Source: Pyropia yezoensis
Taxonomy: Eukaryota; Rhodophyta; Bangiophyceae; Bangiales; Bangiaceae
Assembly: GCA_009829735.1 (NCBI GenBank)
Contig: CM020618.1
Coordinates: 32,092,894 to 32,156,893 of the forward strand
Reading direction: 5' to 3'
Length of the DNA stretch: 64,000 bases
The position numbers and the translations under genes are program-made. Below the pieces are notes generated by a model. It made no database searches and was not told the origin of the DNA. It saw only the letters and a program-made list of their open reading frames with translations. Positions 40,979 through 51,199 of the stretch are shown in pieces; within the stretch, counting starts at the first letter, position 1, and each line of letters starts with the position of its first letter.

Positions 40979-42178
40979 CTAGGCGCGGCCGCCGCCGCGA
41001 CCGCGACCGCAGCCGGCGGCGCCACCGCCTGCACCACCACCACGGCCGCCGCCACGGTAAGTGCCGCCGCCGCCGCCGCTGCGGCGGGCGGGGGAGCGAG
41101 CGCGAGCAGCTGCCGGGGCGACGGTGCGGTTGGCGCGCTGCGGGTACGCGTAGCCCCGCTCGGCGGCACCCACCTTGGCGGACGCGGCGGTCTCGGCGCG
41201 GACGACGCGCGAGATAAACCGACGGGCGCCGTCGCCGCGGAGGGCGTTGCGGGGGACGGCGTCGGCGTGGGCGAAGGCGTCCGCGAGGTTGGGCTCGGAC
41301 TGCCGCAACGCGAGGTAGTCGTACCGCGAGACGCCAAGCGCGTAGATGCGGCGCGTAGCACCGACGAGGTACTCGACGAGCTCCTCGAGGAGCTCCTTGG
41401 TGTTGCCGATGGCGTGCTGCGCGGCAAGGAGGTCGTTGAAGGCCGACTGGGTCCACGCGAGGGTGCAGTAGAGGTGCCGTGCCTCGATCTCGTCACGGCT
41501 GCCAATGGTGAACGTCGCCGTGTGGACTGGGTCGCACGGCGTGAACGGCATGGGCAGGCCGTCAGGGGGCAGGACGCTGCGGGGGATGTCGAACGACTGC
41601 AGCCAGTCGTCGGGCGAGAACCGCGTGCAGAAGTCGAACCCGTCGTCGTAGGCGCCAGCCGCGTCGATGTTCCGGCGGTTGCCGCCGGCGACGGGTGAGC
41701 AGCCGCCCGAGAACTGCCCGCCCCAGCGCTGCTGGGCCCACGCGCCCGCGCCGTCAGACTCGCGGTCGCCGTCGTCCGGGTTGACGTAGTCGGCGAAGGC
41801 GTCGTCGCCAAACGGGGCGTCGTCGGCGGCCGCGGGGCCGCCGGCGGGGCTAGAGGCGGCGCGGTCGTTGGCCGGCGCGGCGGGCGGAAGCGCCGCTCGT
41901 GCGGCGGCGCCCCCGGCGCCCCTTGAGTCGGCTGCGAGGCCGTCAGGCGGCGGGCCGCCTCCAGTGCCAAGGCCAGTTGGCGCTCGACCGTCGCTGCCCG
42001 CGTCGCCCGGGGGGACGGCATGCAGGGCGGTGATGGTCTGCTGTGCGGCCGACAGGTCCCGCTGCGTCTGCGTCAGGCGCGCCTCCGCGTCCAAGAGGCG
42101 CGCGCGCAGTGCAGCGGCGTCGTCGGCGCCGGTGGCCACCTGCCCCGGTGGAGGGAGATCGACAGCGTCACCGGGCAT
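40979..42178 (-). CDS. Gag-like ORF1 of the DIRS/PAT-like element
   Basis: 399 residues from the ATG at 42178. A short coiled coil near residues 20-55 is followed by an Ala/Gly/Pro linker. A helical middle (about 195-335) includes EARHLYCTLAWTQSAFNDLL and NTKELLEELVEYLV, and the C-terminus is a Gly/Arg-rich RGG-type tail with no zinc knuckle. Its position first in the element and the RNA-binding tail fit a nucleocapsid-like role; the sequence itself is not similar to chromovirus Gag. Confidence 0.75.
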   Translation of the reverse strand: MPGDAVDLPPPGQVATGADDAAALRARLLDAEARLTQTQRDLSAAQQTITALHAVPPGDAGSDGRAPTGLGTGGGPPPDGLAADSRGAGGAAARAALPPAAPANDRAASSPAGGPAAADDAPFGDDAFADYVNPDDGDRESDGAGAWAQQRWGGQFSGGCSPVAGGNRRNIDAAGAYDDGFDFCTRFSPDDWLQSFDIPRSVLPPDGLPMPFTPCDPVHTATFTIGSRDEIEARHLYCTLAWTQSAFNDLLAAQHAIGNTKELLEELVEYLVGATRRIYALGVSRYDYLALRQSEPNLADAFAHADAVPRNALRGDGARRFISRVVRAETAASAKVGAAERGYAYPQRANRTVAPAAARARSPARRSGGGGGTYRGGGRGGGAGGGAAGCGRGRGGGRA

Positions 42179-42265
42179 GGTGCGCCGGCAAGGCCGACGG
42201 AGCGTGTCACGGAGCCACGGGCGTGCCCGGGAGGGGGGAGTTTCGCCTCGCGCGAGCAGGCAGGC

Positions 42266-42867
42266 AAGCGCGAGGAGAAAGGACGCTGCCGGCCAGAGCG
42301 GCCGGCGGTGGTCCGTCCCCCGCCGCGGGTCTTAACCCGCGGCACGTCGCGCCGCCCCCGCGCCGGTGCCCCTTGCAGGGTGCCGGGGCGCCGGTGCGCG
42401 CACGCGCATGCGGGGGCGCCGCTGCCAGACAGGAGTGGAAGCAGGAGGGCGAATTGCGGTGCGCGCGCGCCGCTGGCGCGCGCACCGCGGTCGCCGCAGC
42501 TGCAGCGCCCACGCCGGCAGCAGCGCCGAGAGAGGAGAGGCAAACGCAGCAGCCAGAAGGAGGGGAGGGCCGCCGCGCAGAACGGGCGTGGCAGCCGGAA
42601 AGGAAGGGGGGAGACGCCCGGTGTGGCGCCAACGGGCGCGACCCCCCATCCCCGCCGTCGGCCACGCCCGACAGTGCGTGCGGCGAAAGCACGCACGGGC
42701 GAAGGGTCGCCACGGGCGAGGCGCAGCGGGCGCCGCCGCACCGCCGTGGGGAGAGGCCGTTAGCCCGCGCGTCAAAGGCAGCCCGCCCGCGGCCCGGCCG
42801 CGCGCCCCGCGCGGCCGACCGACAAAATAAACAGAGCCGGTTACAGGAAGAATCAACATTCGAGTCA
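42266..42867 (+). repeat. A1 terminal repeat of the tyrosine-recombinase element (unoccupied copy)
   Basis: 602 bp, the uninterrupted partner of A2. The chromovirus target site (42704-42708, GGGTC) is present once. Its right edge GAGTCA is taken as the 5' terminus of the minus-strand element. CpG-rich, with the AATAAA-containing motif ACAAAATAAACAG at about 42823. Confidence 0.9.
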
Positions 42868-45370
42868 CAACGGGCCCGCCCCCTGTCATTGAAATGTCAA
42901 TCAATTGGGACCGCCCGCCGTCGTCACCGCCCTCCGCCGTGGAGGGGGAGGGGGCGAGGGGGGGCGGGGGGGCAGCAATGGCGCGCGCGCGTCGATGCGC
43001 TGCCACACCCCTCCTCCCGCGCGCTCCATGGACGGGCTCTGCCCGGCCGTTGCGGTGGCGGGCCACCCGCGGGGAGACCAGGTGGGAGGCGGGGAGAGCG
43101 AGAGGCCGCCTGATCCCACAGATCCGCACGGTGGCGGAGGGGGGAAGGGTGGGCGCCCACCCCATGGGGGGGTGGCCTGCTCCCACAGCCCCCTCGCTTC
43201 CGTCACCCGCGGCATAAGCCGGCCACTCACGCGCGCGGCGGGATTGGTGGCGGCGGCGCCCTGCACAGCGTCAGCGGGGGGCAGCAGGGCAGCCCCCTCA
43301 TGCCTGCCCCCCGCTGCGCCCCCCCCCGGTCGTCGTCCCCGACGCCACCCCCCCCCCACCACCCCCTCCCTTCCGCCGTGCAGCCGTGGTACACTGCCAT
43401 CCGCACGCGCTGGTGTGGGTCACCGCCGCGACCACCGCCGCCCAATCCGCAGCTGGGGCCCCCCGCGTGCAGCCAAATAGCGGTGGCCCGCAATCCGCGG
43501 CGGCCGCGTGGGCGACAGGCTGCACGCGCTGCCACGGGTCCACCGCCACCGTGGCCGGCGCTTGGTGCGCGGCGGCCGTGTTGAGGTTGCCGATGCACGC
43601 GGCAACGAGGTGGCCGTCGTCCGGGATGTGGTCCACCCCGGGTGGGGGGGGCCCGGACGGGCGGCTACGGCTGCGGTGGGGGCGGCGGCGGCGGCGGTGG
43701 TGGTAGCGGCGGCGGCGGCGGTACTGTGGTACGGCGCCTTGGCCAGCTAGATGGAGGGGGCGTCCTCGTAGACGCGCATCGCCCCGACCAAGGCGGCCTG
43801 GAGGATTGCGAGGCCTGTCGGGCTGGCACCGTCGGCGGGGATTGGGGGGGGGACGCGCCGGCAGCAAGGGCGTCCACCTCTGCGGTGACAGCCGCGGCCA
43901 GGTCCGCCGCTGTCGCCACGTGCGCAACTGCAGCACGCGCCTGTGTTGCGTACGTGCTGAGTCTGCCCCCGCTCCGGCGGAGGAAAATCTGTCCAGAATA
44001 GCGCCGACGGCGGCCAGGATGAGCGCCTCGGTGCGGGTGTGGGTGACGAGCAGCACCGGCCGAGCGGGGCAAGAGCAAGAAACACTGCTTAAATGTTATC
44101 GTTTTCAGGACTGAAGTAAAGGATCACACCGATGTTCGTTTCGATCCACTTCTGGTGACTTGTACTGTACGTATCCATGTACAGTACCTATGTACAACAT
44201 TCTAGTACAGCACAAATTCTGGCTTCCTGAGCGCTTTTTCACATCCTCTGAAGGATGCGCTGCGCTTGGACACCATTTATAATGGTTGCCAATGTACCGC
44301 ATAGACGCGAGCAGAACAGCGCTTTTTTTCTGTACCGCTGTATTCCCTGGGGTATGAGCGGAGCCCACGCTTTGAAGCGCAAGGCAGACGTGTCGCGTGA
44401 AAGCTGGGCGGAACACGTCTTGGGGGCTGGTACATGGCACTTTCTCACCCGGTAGAGAGGATTACACTGGAAATGTTGTCCCCCTGTAGCACCCACTGCG
44501 CTCGACCAGCGCAGTCCCAACAGCGGGGCAGAAAAAAAAGCGATGGTCCAGAGGGGCTCTTGCGCTAGCTCCGCGCTAGAGGGGCCGGCGTGGTCTGGTA
44601 GAGTGCACAGGCGCTCGCGAGGCGAAGAGGGCTGGTCGCAGCCCCGTGCCCGCCCGCCTCGGCCGCTCCGCGAGGGCAACCACTCTCGTTTGCCACGGGC
44701 GTGAGGCGCTGACTGGCCGTCCGCCCGTGTCTCATGACAGAGGGGTGATTGCACCAGCTGAGTGGCACCTCTCCCCCGCTCCTGCTGTGCAGATCGCCGC
44801 CGGCAGGGGATGTGAGGGGGGGGCCGCTGGCGGTGGTGCGCCACCGCCGACGCCGCATGCGGCGGGAAAGGGCGAGTTGAGAGGAGGGGTGAAGGGGGGA
44901 ATGGGGCTGAATGTCCAGGAAGGGCACCGTGCCAGGCGATGAAGCGGATGCTCAGTGGCTCGTCAGTGAGTCGCCGAGATGTGCGTGTGGTCCTCCACGG
45001 TCGTCACCACGCCGGTGACGCGTGGGTGGTGCTTCGCGACACCCTGGAAGGAAGAGGGTGCACGCTGTTGGAGTGGCCGCACGCGCTGCGCCACAGGCGG
45101 GGGGGTCTGCTTGGCTGTGTTCTTCCAACTGGCTTGCATCAATGGTGATCGCCCTGCGGCTGTGCTGGAAACAACATCTCCGAGTTGAGGCCGTGCGTTG
45201 TCGCAATGACAACAGCGGGTGGACCCCACGGGGTAAGTGTGGACGCTTACCTTGTATCAACCGTTTGAGTCGCCGACTGAGAGCGGGTGTAGCACGAAAA
45301 AAGAGTTATCATTTATAGGGCACAACACGAAAAGTACTGCTCACGTTCAGTAGGCAGCAAAAAAGATGCT
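42868..45370. other. Spacer, possible decayed coding sequence
   Basis: On the minus strand between about 44080 and 43300, three frames each carry short protein-like stretches (for example LVTHTRTEALILAAVGAILDRF, then a helical Ala-rich piece, then GLAILQAALVGAMRVYEDAP) that could be one gene broken by indels. I do not recognise the family. The remainder is G/C-rich low complexity, apart from a lower-GC island at 44090-44560 that includes the GTAC-rich repeat. Confidence 0.35.
44143..44215 (+). repeat. GTAC-rich dispersed repeat, copy 1
   Basis: Starts GATCCA and includes CATGTACAGTACCTATGTACA. Aligns in the same orientation with 49023-49095. It stands out as AT-rich against the surrounding DNA. 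Confidence 0.55.
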
Positions 45371-47275
45371 CTAATACACCGACGCGCCGCTGGGGAGGAG
45401 CGCCGCCAGGCGCGACGCCCCCGCGTCGAGCGCCGACGTGCTAATGCCCGTCGCGCGGAAGAGCGCGCGGAGGGGCGACAGCAGCGCCGACGCGACCGTT
45501 GGCTCGACGGCGGTGGTGTAGGTGCTAGCACGGACGCCATTCACCACAATGTCCCCATGGAGGGTTTGCGGGTTGTAGAGCCCAGTGCCCGTCACCGACG
45601 CAATGGCCGTCACAATGTCGCACTTGCGCTCGGCCACCAGCTCCAGCTTGTCGCCCAGGCGAACAGCGCCCGCCGCCGTCATCTTACCATTGGCGTAGAT
45701 GTAATGGCTGCGCGTCACCGTCAGCGACGCGGCTGACGCGGTGGACAGCTTGACAAAGTTAAACGACCCCGTCGCGACCTTGTGCGTGAACATGAAGACG
45801 CGCGAGAAGGCGTCGGCCGAAACGCGCACGCTGTCGCCCACGGCCAGCTTGTCCATCGTCACAGTGGCACCCGACTCCAGCTCCACCTCGGCCGAGGCGG
45901 GGAAGCACACAGAGTCGTCATCGTCCGACGGGGACGGCTCACCGTCACCGTCAACACCCGCAACAGCGGTGTCGTCGTCGCTGTCGTCGTCATCGTCGCT
46001 GTCAGTGTCATTGTCACCGTTGCCGGTGACCGGAACCACAACCGGGGCCGTGGCGCCACCGCCCTCGCCGTCATCCTGGCCATCGTTGCGGGGGGTGTCG
46101 TTCACATCCGCCACGCCGTCACCGTCATTGTTGGCATCGTCATTGTCGGCAACGCCGTCGTTGTCATCATCGGGGTCCACCGGGTCGGCGAGCCCGTCAT
46201 TGTCGTCATCGATCGAGTCGATATCCTCACCGCCCATGGCGGGCACAATCGGGGCACCCAGGTCCTCATCCTGGCCATCGTTGCGCGGGACGTCGTTCAC
46301 ATCCGCCACGCCATCGCCGTCATTGTCCGCGTCGTCGTTGTCCACAACGCCGTCATTGTCGTCATCGGGGTCGACCGGGTCGGCGAGACCGTCATTGTCA
46401 TCATCAATCGAATCGATGTCGGCCGTCTCGCCCGAGTCGTCGTCATCGCCCGAGTCGTCGTCATCGCTCGAGTCGTCGTCGTCACCAGTGTCGACCGGCA
46501 CCACGACAGGCACAGCCACAACTGGCACAGTCGTGTCATCGTCGTTGTCATCGTCGTCGTCGTTGTCATCGTCGTCGTCGTTGTCATCGTCGTCGTCGTT
46601 GTCATCGTCATCGTCGTTGTCATCGTCATCGTCGTTGTCATCGCCACCGCCGCTCTCGTCCGTCACAGAGCCCGTGTCCACCGTCGTCTCGCTCTTGGAG
46701 TACGTGCAAGGGATACCGTCTTCGCTGTTGGTCTTGAAGACCATCATGTAGGGACGGAAGTTGGGCCGGAGGAAAGCAACGTTGGGCACCGAAATTGGCT
46801 CAGCCTCTGACACAAAGAAGGTCACCGTCGGCGCGCGGAAGGTGGTCGGCCCACAGATCCGGTCGACGGTCTCAAAGCCCACAAGGAACTCGGCGCCGCT
46901 GTCCACCAGCTGCGAGTAGACCGCGTTGAGCACCTGATTCGAGTCGAGCAGCGACGACAGGAGGCCCGTCAGGGTGTTGTCCGTGTTGGGCACCACCACC
47001 ATGGAGCCCGCCGAAGTGCACCGCGCGCCGCCCATGATGATGTTGGCAAACGGCACATTGACCACCCCCGTGGTGGGCTCAGAGAAGCCCACGTGCTCAA
47101 TGCGCGCCGGGCAGTTGCCCTGCGCGATGAAGCGGGTGTAGACACCGCCGAGCTGGGTCTTGAAGAAGCGACGCTCCGTGGTGGGCACCACCGCCACGGG
47201 CAGGGCGGTGGCCACCGCCGCGGCGGTGGCCACCGCGACCGCCGCGGCGACGACGCGGGAGGTGGTGCGCGCCAT
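45371..47275 (-). CDS. Secreted protein with TSP3-like Asp repeats and a C-terminal Hint (Hog-type) domain
   Basis: 634 residues from an ATG at 47275. Residues 1-24 form a signal peptide. An N-terminal domain (about 36-195) with four Cys is of unknown family. An extreme Asp region follows: six-residue NDDDDD repeats (212-247), then two near-identical calcium-binding, thrombospondin-3-like blocks (286-336 and 351-401). Residues 456-595 form a Hint domain: nucleophile Cys457 in V-C-F-P-A-S-A, the T-x-x-H motif (Thr521, His524) and the late VNGVRAS-T-Y strand typical of Hedgehog C-termini. Such domains cleave before the Cys, so the Asp-rich part could be released or joined to an acceptor. About 40 residues follow, rich in Leu/Ala. 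No Hedgehog signalling domain is present. Exact function unknown. Confidence 0.85.
   Translation of the reverse strand: MARTTSRVVAAAVAVATAAAVATALPVAVVPTTERRFFKTQLGGVYTRFIAQGNCPARIEHVGFSEPTTGVVNVPFANIIMGGARCTSAGSMVVVPNTDNTLTGLLSSLLDSNQVLNAVYSQLVDSGAEFLVGFETVDRICGPTTFRAPTVTFFVSEAEPISVPNVAFLRPNFRPYMMVFKTNSEDGIPCTYSKSETTVDTGSVTDESGGGDDNDDDDDNDDDDDNDDDDDNDDDDDNDDDDDNDDDTTVPVVAVPVVVPVDTGDDDDSSDDDDSGDDDDSGETADIDSIDDDNDGLADPVDPDDDNDGVVDNDDADNDGDGVADVNDVPRNDGQDEDLGAPIVPAMGGEDIDSIDDDNDGLADPVDPDDDNDGVADNDDANNDGDGVADVNDTPRNDGQDDGEGGGATAPVVVPVTGNGDNDTDSDDDDDSDDDTAVAGVDGDGEPSPSDDDDSVCFPASAEVELESGATVTMDKLAVGDSVRVSADAFSRVFMFTHKVATGSFNFVKLSTASAASLTVTRSHYIYANGKMTAAGAVRLGDKLELVAERKCDIVTAIASVTGTGLYNPQTLHGDIVVNGVRASTYTTAVEPTVASALLSPLRALFRATGISTSALDAGASRLAALLPSGASVY
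46534..46642 (-). repeat. 18-bp coding tandem repeat (Asn-Asp5)
   Basis: Five to six in-frame copies of an 18-bp unit within the Hint-domain gene, coding for Asn followed by five Asp. Copy number is likely variable between strains. Confidence 0.85.
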
Positions 47276-50200
47276 GGTGAGGTGTGCGCAGGATGCTGGG
47301 GGGGGGGGGGGGGGGGGGGGGGGGCTTGGGGGGAGGAAGGCACCGACAGAGTCAACGGCGGTGCGGGTGCGCGCACTCGTGCTACGGTAGCTGCAGTTGT
47401 GGACGGCGGTCGGCGGATGAGAGGCGGCGGACGTCTCCAGTTCTTATACTGACGCGGCTTGAGCCAGCGGGGGGGGGTGAGGGGAAGGCGTACCAGGGGG
47501 TCCGTCCCCCAGGGAGGCGCTTGCCACGCTCGCCACGCGCGTTGGGCCAGCGGCCACTGGGGGCTCCCCGCCTTCCACAACCCACCGCAACGGGAGATTC
47601 GACGAGGAGGAGGGTCGCCGGTTGGGTGCCACCGCCCGCTTCCCCCCCCCCCCCCCCCACCCACCCCCACCGTCCGCTGCCCGCCGCCCCCTCCTTGCCG
47701 GGTTGCACCTCTCTCGAGCCGTGGGGGAAAAAAAAAAAAAAAAAAGAAAACTGCAGCGCTGGCGCGCGGGTACCAACAAGGTTGACGCGACATGGCACCC
47801 CCCCCCCCCCCCCACAGCCACCACCCACGCCCCCCCCTTCCTACCCACAGATGCAAAGAGTGCGACGCCACTGGCCACCGCCGCATCGAGCGGACCGCTT
47901 TGGACCCGGCCGTCGCTCTCTGCAGAGCTGGCGGTGGGGATGGGGCGGGGGCCGGGAAGAAGGGCGGGGGATGGCACCGGAGGGGGGGGTTGCACGCAAA
48001 CAGGCCTCACGTGGCTTGCGAGCTGTCTGGAGGGAGGGGGGGGGCGGGGACGACGACGCCCAGCAGGTGGCGGTTGCAAAACCTCTTTGCCTCTGCCGCC
48101 CGCGCGTCGTCGGGTGCCGCTCACCTCCCCCCGCCACACGCCCACCCACCCCCCCAATCAGAGCCGCGGCGCCACCCATCCCCGCAATGCCATGACGCGC
48201 GCCGCCAGCCGCACGCAAGCGGAACCGCCGGGGGTTTGTTCCCCGCCCCTCTTCCCCCCTCCCCCCCCCCTCGTGACGCAGCTTAACAAGGTCACAAGCG
48301 GAAGGGGAACAGAGGAGGAGGGGGTGGAGAGCGCGCGTAACCCCGTCGTCGGGTCGCGCGACCGCATGGTCGATCACGCGGCGGTCACGATCCCGTGGCG
48401 TGTCGGCGCAGGGAGGGGAGGGAGGGGGGGTAGGCGGGGGTGGTTGCCGCCCCCGCAAGGGGGTTGAGTCGGAAAGGAGGTGCCCCGCCAGCTGGGAGGT
48501 GGGTGGGTGGGTGCCGGGAGGGTGGGTGGCTGCCGCCAGCTGCTTGGTAGATAGCCGTGCTAGCTGGCTGGCTACAGGCTGTCTCTGCTAGGAAACAGAG
48601 GGGCAGGCAGCCCCCCGTGGGGGGTGATTGGCAGGAGGGTGGAAGCGTTAGTGGTGGGCGCCACGATCGGGGTCTGTTCCAGGGGGGTAGGCAAAGGGTA
48701 TTCGGGTCCAAGGGTTGAAGATCACGCGCTTCCTCCCTTCTCTCGCAGCTCGATTACTGTAGCCTGCATGCTTGGGAAGGGTGCCGGGGTGGGTGTGCCT
48801 GGGTGCCGATCGCCGCCCTTGTGCAGGTTGACAGTTGCACCTGCGCAGAGTGCCTTACAAAACGGGACCTTCTGTCTGTCATGCTGCAAGGGGCCACTGC
48901 CGGCAGGGCGTCAAGGGCCCGAGGGGGGTGGCGAGCTCTCCCGCCCGGGCGGATGCAAAGCGGCGCTCTGGCGCTTCCGGCATTGCTCATCGCCACGTCA
49001 ATCGGTGCCTCCACACTAACTTGATCCATTGGCGTTGTGTGTACTGCATGTACGGTACGTATGTACAGCATATATGCAGTACTGTACAGCGGTGTACTTT
49101 CTAAGGCAGTGTGGAGATTTTCGCGACGCTACCCCCGCCGACCGCGTCAGGTTGGCGATTGACGAAAAGTGCAGGGCGTGCGCATGACACCGCAGCGCAC
49201 ATACTCCCCGCGGTTCCCCGCACTCTAGCGTGTAGACGCCTTGAAGCGCAGCGTGCGGTCGGGGAAGAGGTAGCGCGCGCGGCGTGAGGTCCCAGAGGGT
49301 GGGCGGAATAGGAGAGGGGGAGGCCGGGGGTGGGGGAGCGCCAAAGCGAGCCGAGGCAGACCACGCCGTGCACGGTAGCGACACCGCCTGTCCAGCTGGG
49401 TCCACCACGACGGGCAGCGGTGGCGGCGGCGGCGCGCGCCGGGGGAAAATAGCGCCCCCCCCCGGTTCATTCAGTACCAGGCGCCCACGGCATCGGACGA
49501 GAGGGCTCGTGCTGTGGCGGGGGAGGGTCTGTGGAGGAGCGGCATTGCCTCTGGCAGCCGTCCACGGACCACCCGCTGGATGCCCTTGCCACAGACGCGC
49601 CGCCGTGCGGTTTCCGCCGGTGCCCATCTCGGTCCGTCGCGGCCGCGGCGACGCGGCCCGCCGCTTTCCGCGAAAGCGGGCGGCTGCCCCGTCGGGTGGC
49701 GACCGCCGCTGCTTCCGCGAGTGGATCCCCTATGAGTGACAGGGGCACCCCTACCCAGAATTCAAGAAAGGGTCCCAGTTCTCTGGCCGAGGGGCGAGGG
49801 GCGTGAGAATAAGGTGACCCCTGCCGGGCCATCGACATCTGATGGCGCAGGCGTGACAGTGACGGTCCGTTTGGTGGGCGGGGCGCGATGGCTCGGCGCC
49901 CTGTCCCTCTGGCAGCGCGCGGCGGGCAGCAGCTGCCGCCGTTTCCCGCCGCGCGCTGTCGGCTGGGCCGCCTCCCAGCTACCCCCTCCAACTGCCTGGA
50001 CGAAACGCGGGGGGTGGCAACTGCCTGGACAAAACACGGGGGGTGGCGGTGGCGTCCCGTTTCGCCAGGGGGGTGCGCCCGCCCCGTTGATTCTCCTTGG
50101 CCACCTCTGACGCGGCGGCGGTGACGGCAGCGTCGGCAGCGTGGGGAGGAACGCGGCGGCCGCGGCGGCTGTGGGGGGGGATTCGGGGTGGCACGGGGGA

Positions 50201-51199
50201 AGCGGGGTGAGGACGGTGGTGGGCGTGGCGGAAGCGGGGGCGTGGGGGTGGGGAGGGGGGCGGCGTCGGTGTCTATTTCAAGCACGCGCAACGCCGGGGG
50301 GGCATACGCCAAAGGCACAGAGCGCACACGCGCCGTCTGCGCGCGGCCGGCGGCAGGGTCACAACAGGCGGGCGGCCAACTTCCCCGCCCACCCCGCCTT
50401 GCGCCGTGGAGGTGGCCGGTGGTGGTGGCGACGGCGGCAGCAGCCGCGGGCGCTTCCTTCAGCAACCTCGGTGCAATGCCGACAGCAGAGGCGGCGGCGG
50501 CAGCTGCGGTGACGGTGATGGGAGTCAGGGCGCGGGGGGGGGGGGGCTCTGGACGCTTCTGGACAAATCTGTGAGATCGTGGTGGCCGGCGGGGGGGGGG
50601 CACGGAGCGACGCACCCCCGCGCCCCAGCACGTACTGGTAGCTGGCGATGCCCCAGAAGCGGAGCGCAGGGGAGGGCGCGGCAGGCGCCGCTGCTGCACA
50701 ACGCGCGCGTCCCGTCGGAGACGCAGGTGGGCACGCCCCTGGCGGAGGAAAAAAGAAGAGGAAAAAAAAACAGGGGAGGGCGGGGGGGGGGGGGGGGGCG
50801 GGCGTTGACCACGTCCCGGGATGTTGGATGCAAATAAGTCAAGGTCAAACAAGTCAAGGACACACGCGCGGGGTGTATAGATAGGTCAGGGGATCTCGGC
50901 TGCAGTCAGCTGGCTGGTCACCTCTCCTCCGACACTCTCCGATGCGCCTCTCAGATTCAGTCTGAGCAGACGGTGCTGGCGAGCACCCGCCCCCCACCTG
51001 TGCACGGTCGCCCCCGTACCGCTCACCCCCCTCTACGACACCGCCCCGTCCCGCCGCCGCCACCTTCATATGCATACATAACCGCCGCAGCCAGCCGCCG
51101 TTCCCGTCGCTGCTGCCGACGCTTTCGCTCCCAGCATCACCGCTGCTGCCACCCCCACCTCTTTTTCCCGCTCCCACCACTCTACACCCCCCACCGCCC
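47276..51199. other. Long low-complexity spacer
   Basis: G tract of about 28 bases upstream of the Hint-domain gene start (47299-47326), a C tract at 47641-47658, an A tract of 17-18 bases at about 47729, and a lower-GC island at 48700-49240 with GTAC-rich repeat copy 2. Several long frames are open on both strands (for example minus 50852-49467), but none shows a domain or consistent coding signal. Confidence 0.4.
49023..49095 (+). repeat. GTAC-rich dispersed repeat, copy 2
   Basis: Begins GATCCA and includes CATGTACGGTACGTATGTACA. About 45 bases align with copy 1 (44176 onward) with few differences, plus the flanking GATCCA. Confidence 0.55.

Larger units (their letters stand above)
27634..42867 (-). 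mobile_element. Tyrosine-recombinase (DIRS/PAT/Ngaro-like) retrotransposon with split direct repeats, interrupted by a chromovirus
   Basis: Element order on the minus strand: A1 repeat (42867-42266), gag-like ORF, RT-RNase H ORF, tyrosine recombinase ORF, B1 (37878-37850), A2 (37846-37683 plus 28305-27863, split by the insertion), about 200 bp of unique sequence, B2 (27662-27634). Without the inserted element it is about 5.85 kb. The A2/B1 boundary joins the right end of the element to its left end through TAT, that is, it reproduces a circle junction. No target duplication is seen at the outer ends, as expected for recombinase-mediated integration through a circle. Direct rather than inverted repeats place it with PAT/Ngaro-type elements rather than DIRS1 itself. 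Confidence 0.85.

Noticed and set aside
42266-42867. Interpretation of the 602-bp repeats as ordinary LTRs
   Set aside because: No TG...CA ends, no primer binding site or target duplication, and the enclosed element encodes a tyrosine recombinase instead of an integrase.
45782-46810. Two plus-strand frames of about 340 codons, one rich in Ser, one in Val/Ile
   Set aside because: They are reverse readings of the Asp-rich repeats in the Hint-domain gene.
49467-50852. Minus-strand 461-codon frame between the Hint-domain gene and GS-HQR
   Set aside because: No domain, Pro/Arg/Ala strings, and protein-like pieces are split over all three frames without splice sites that join them.
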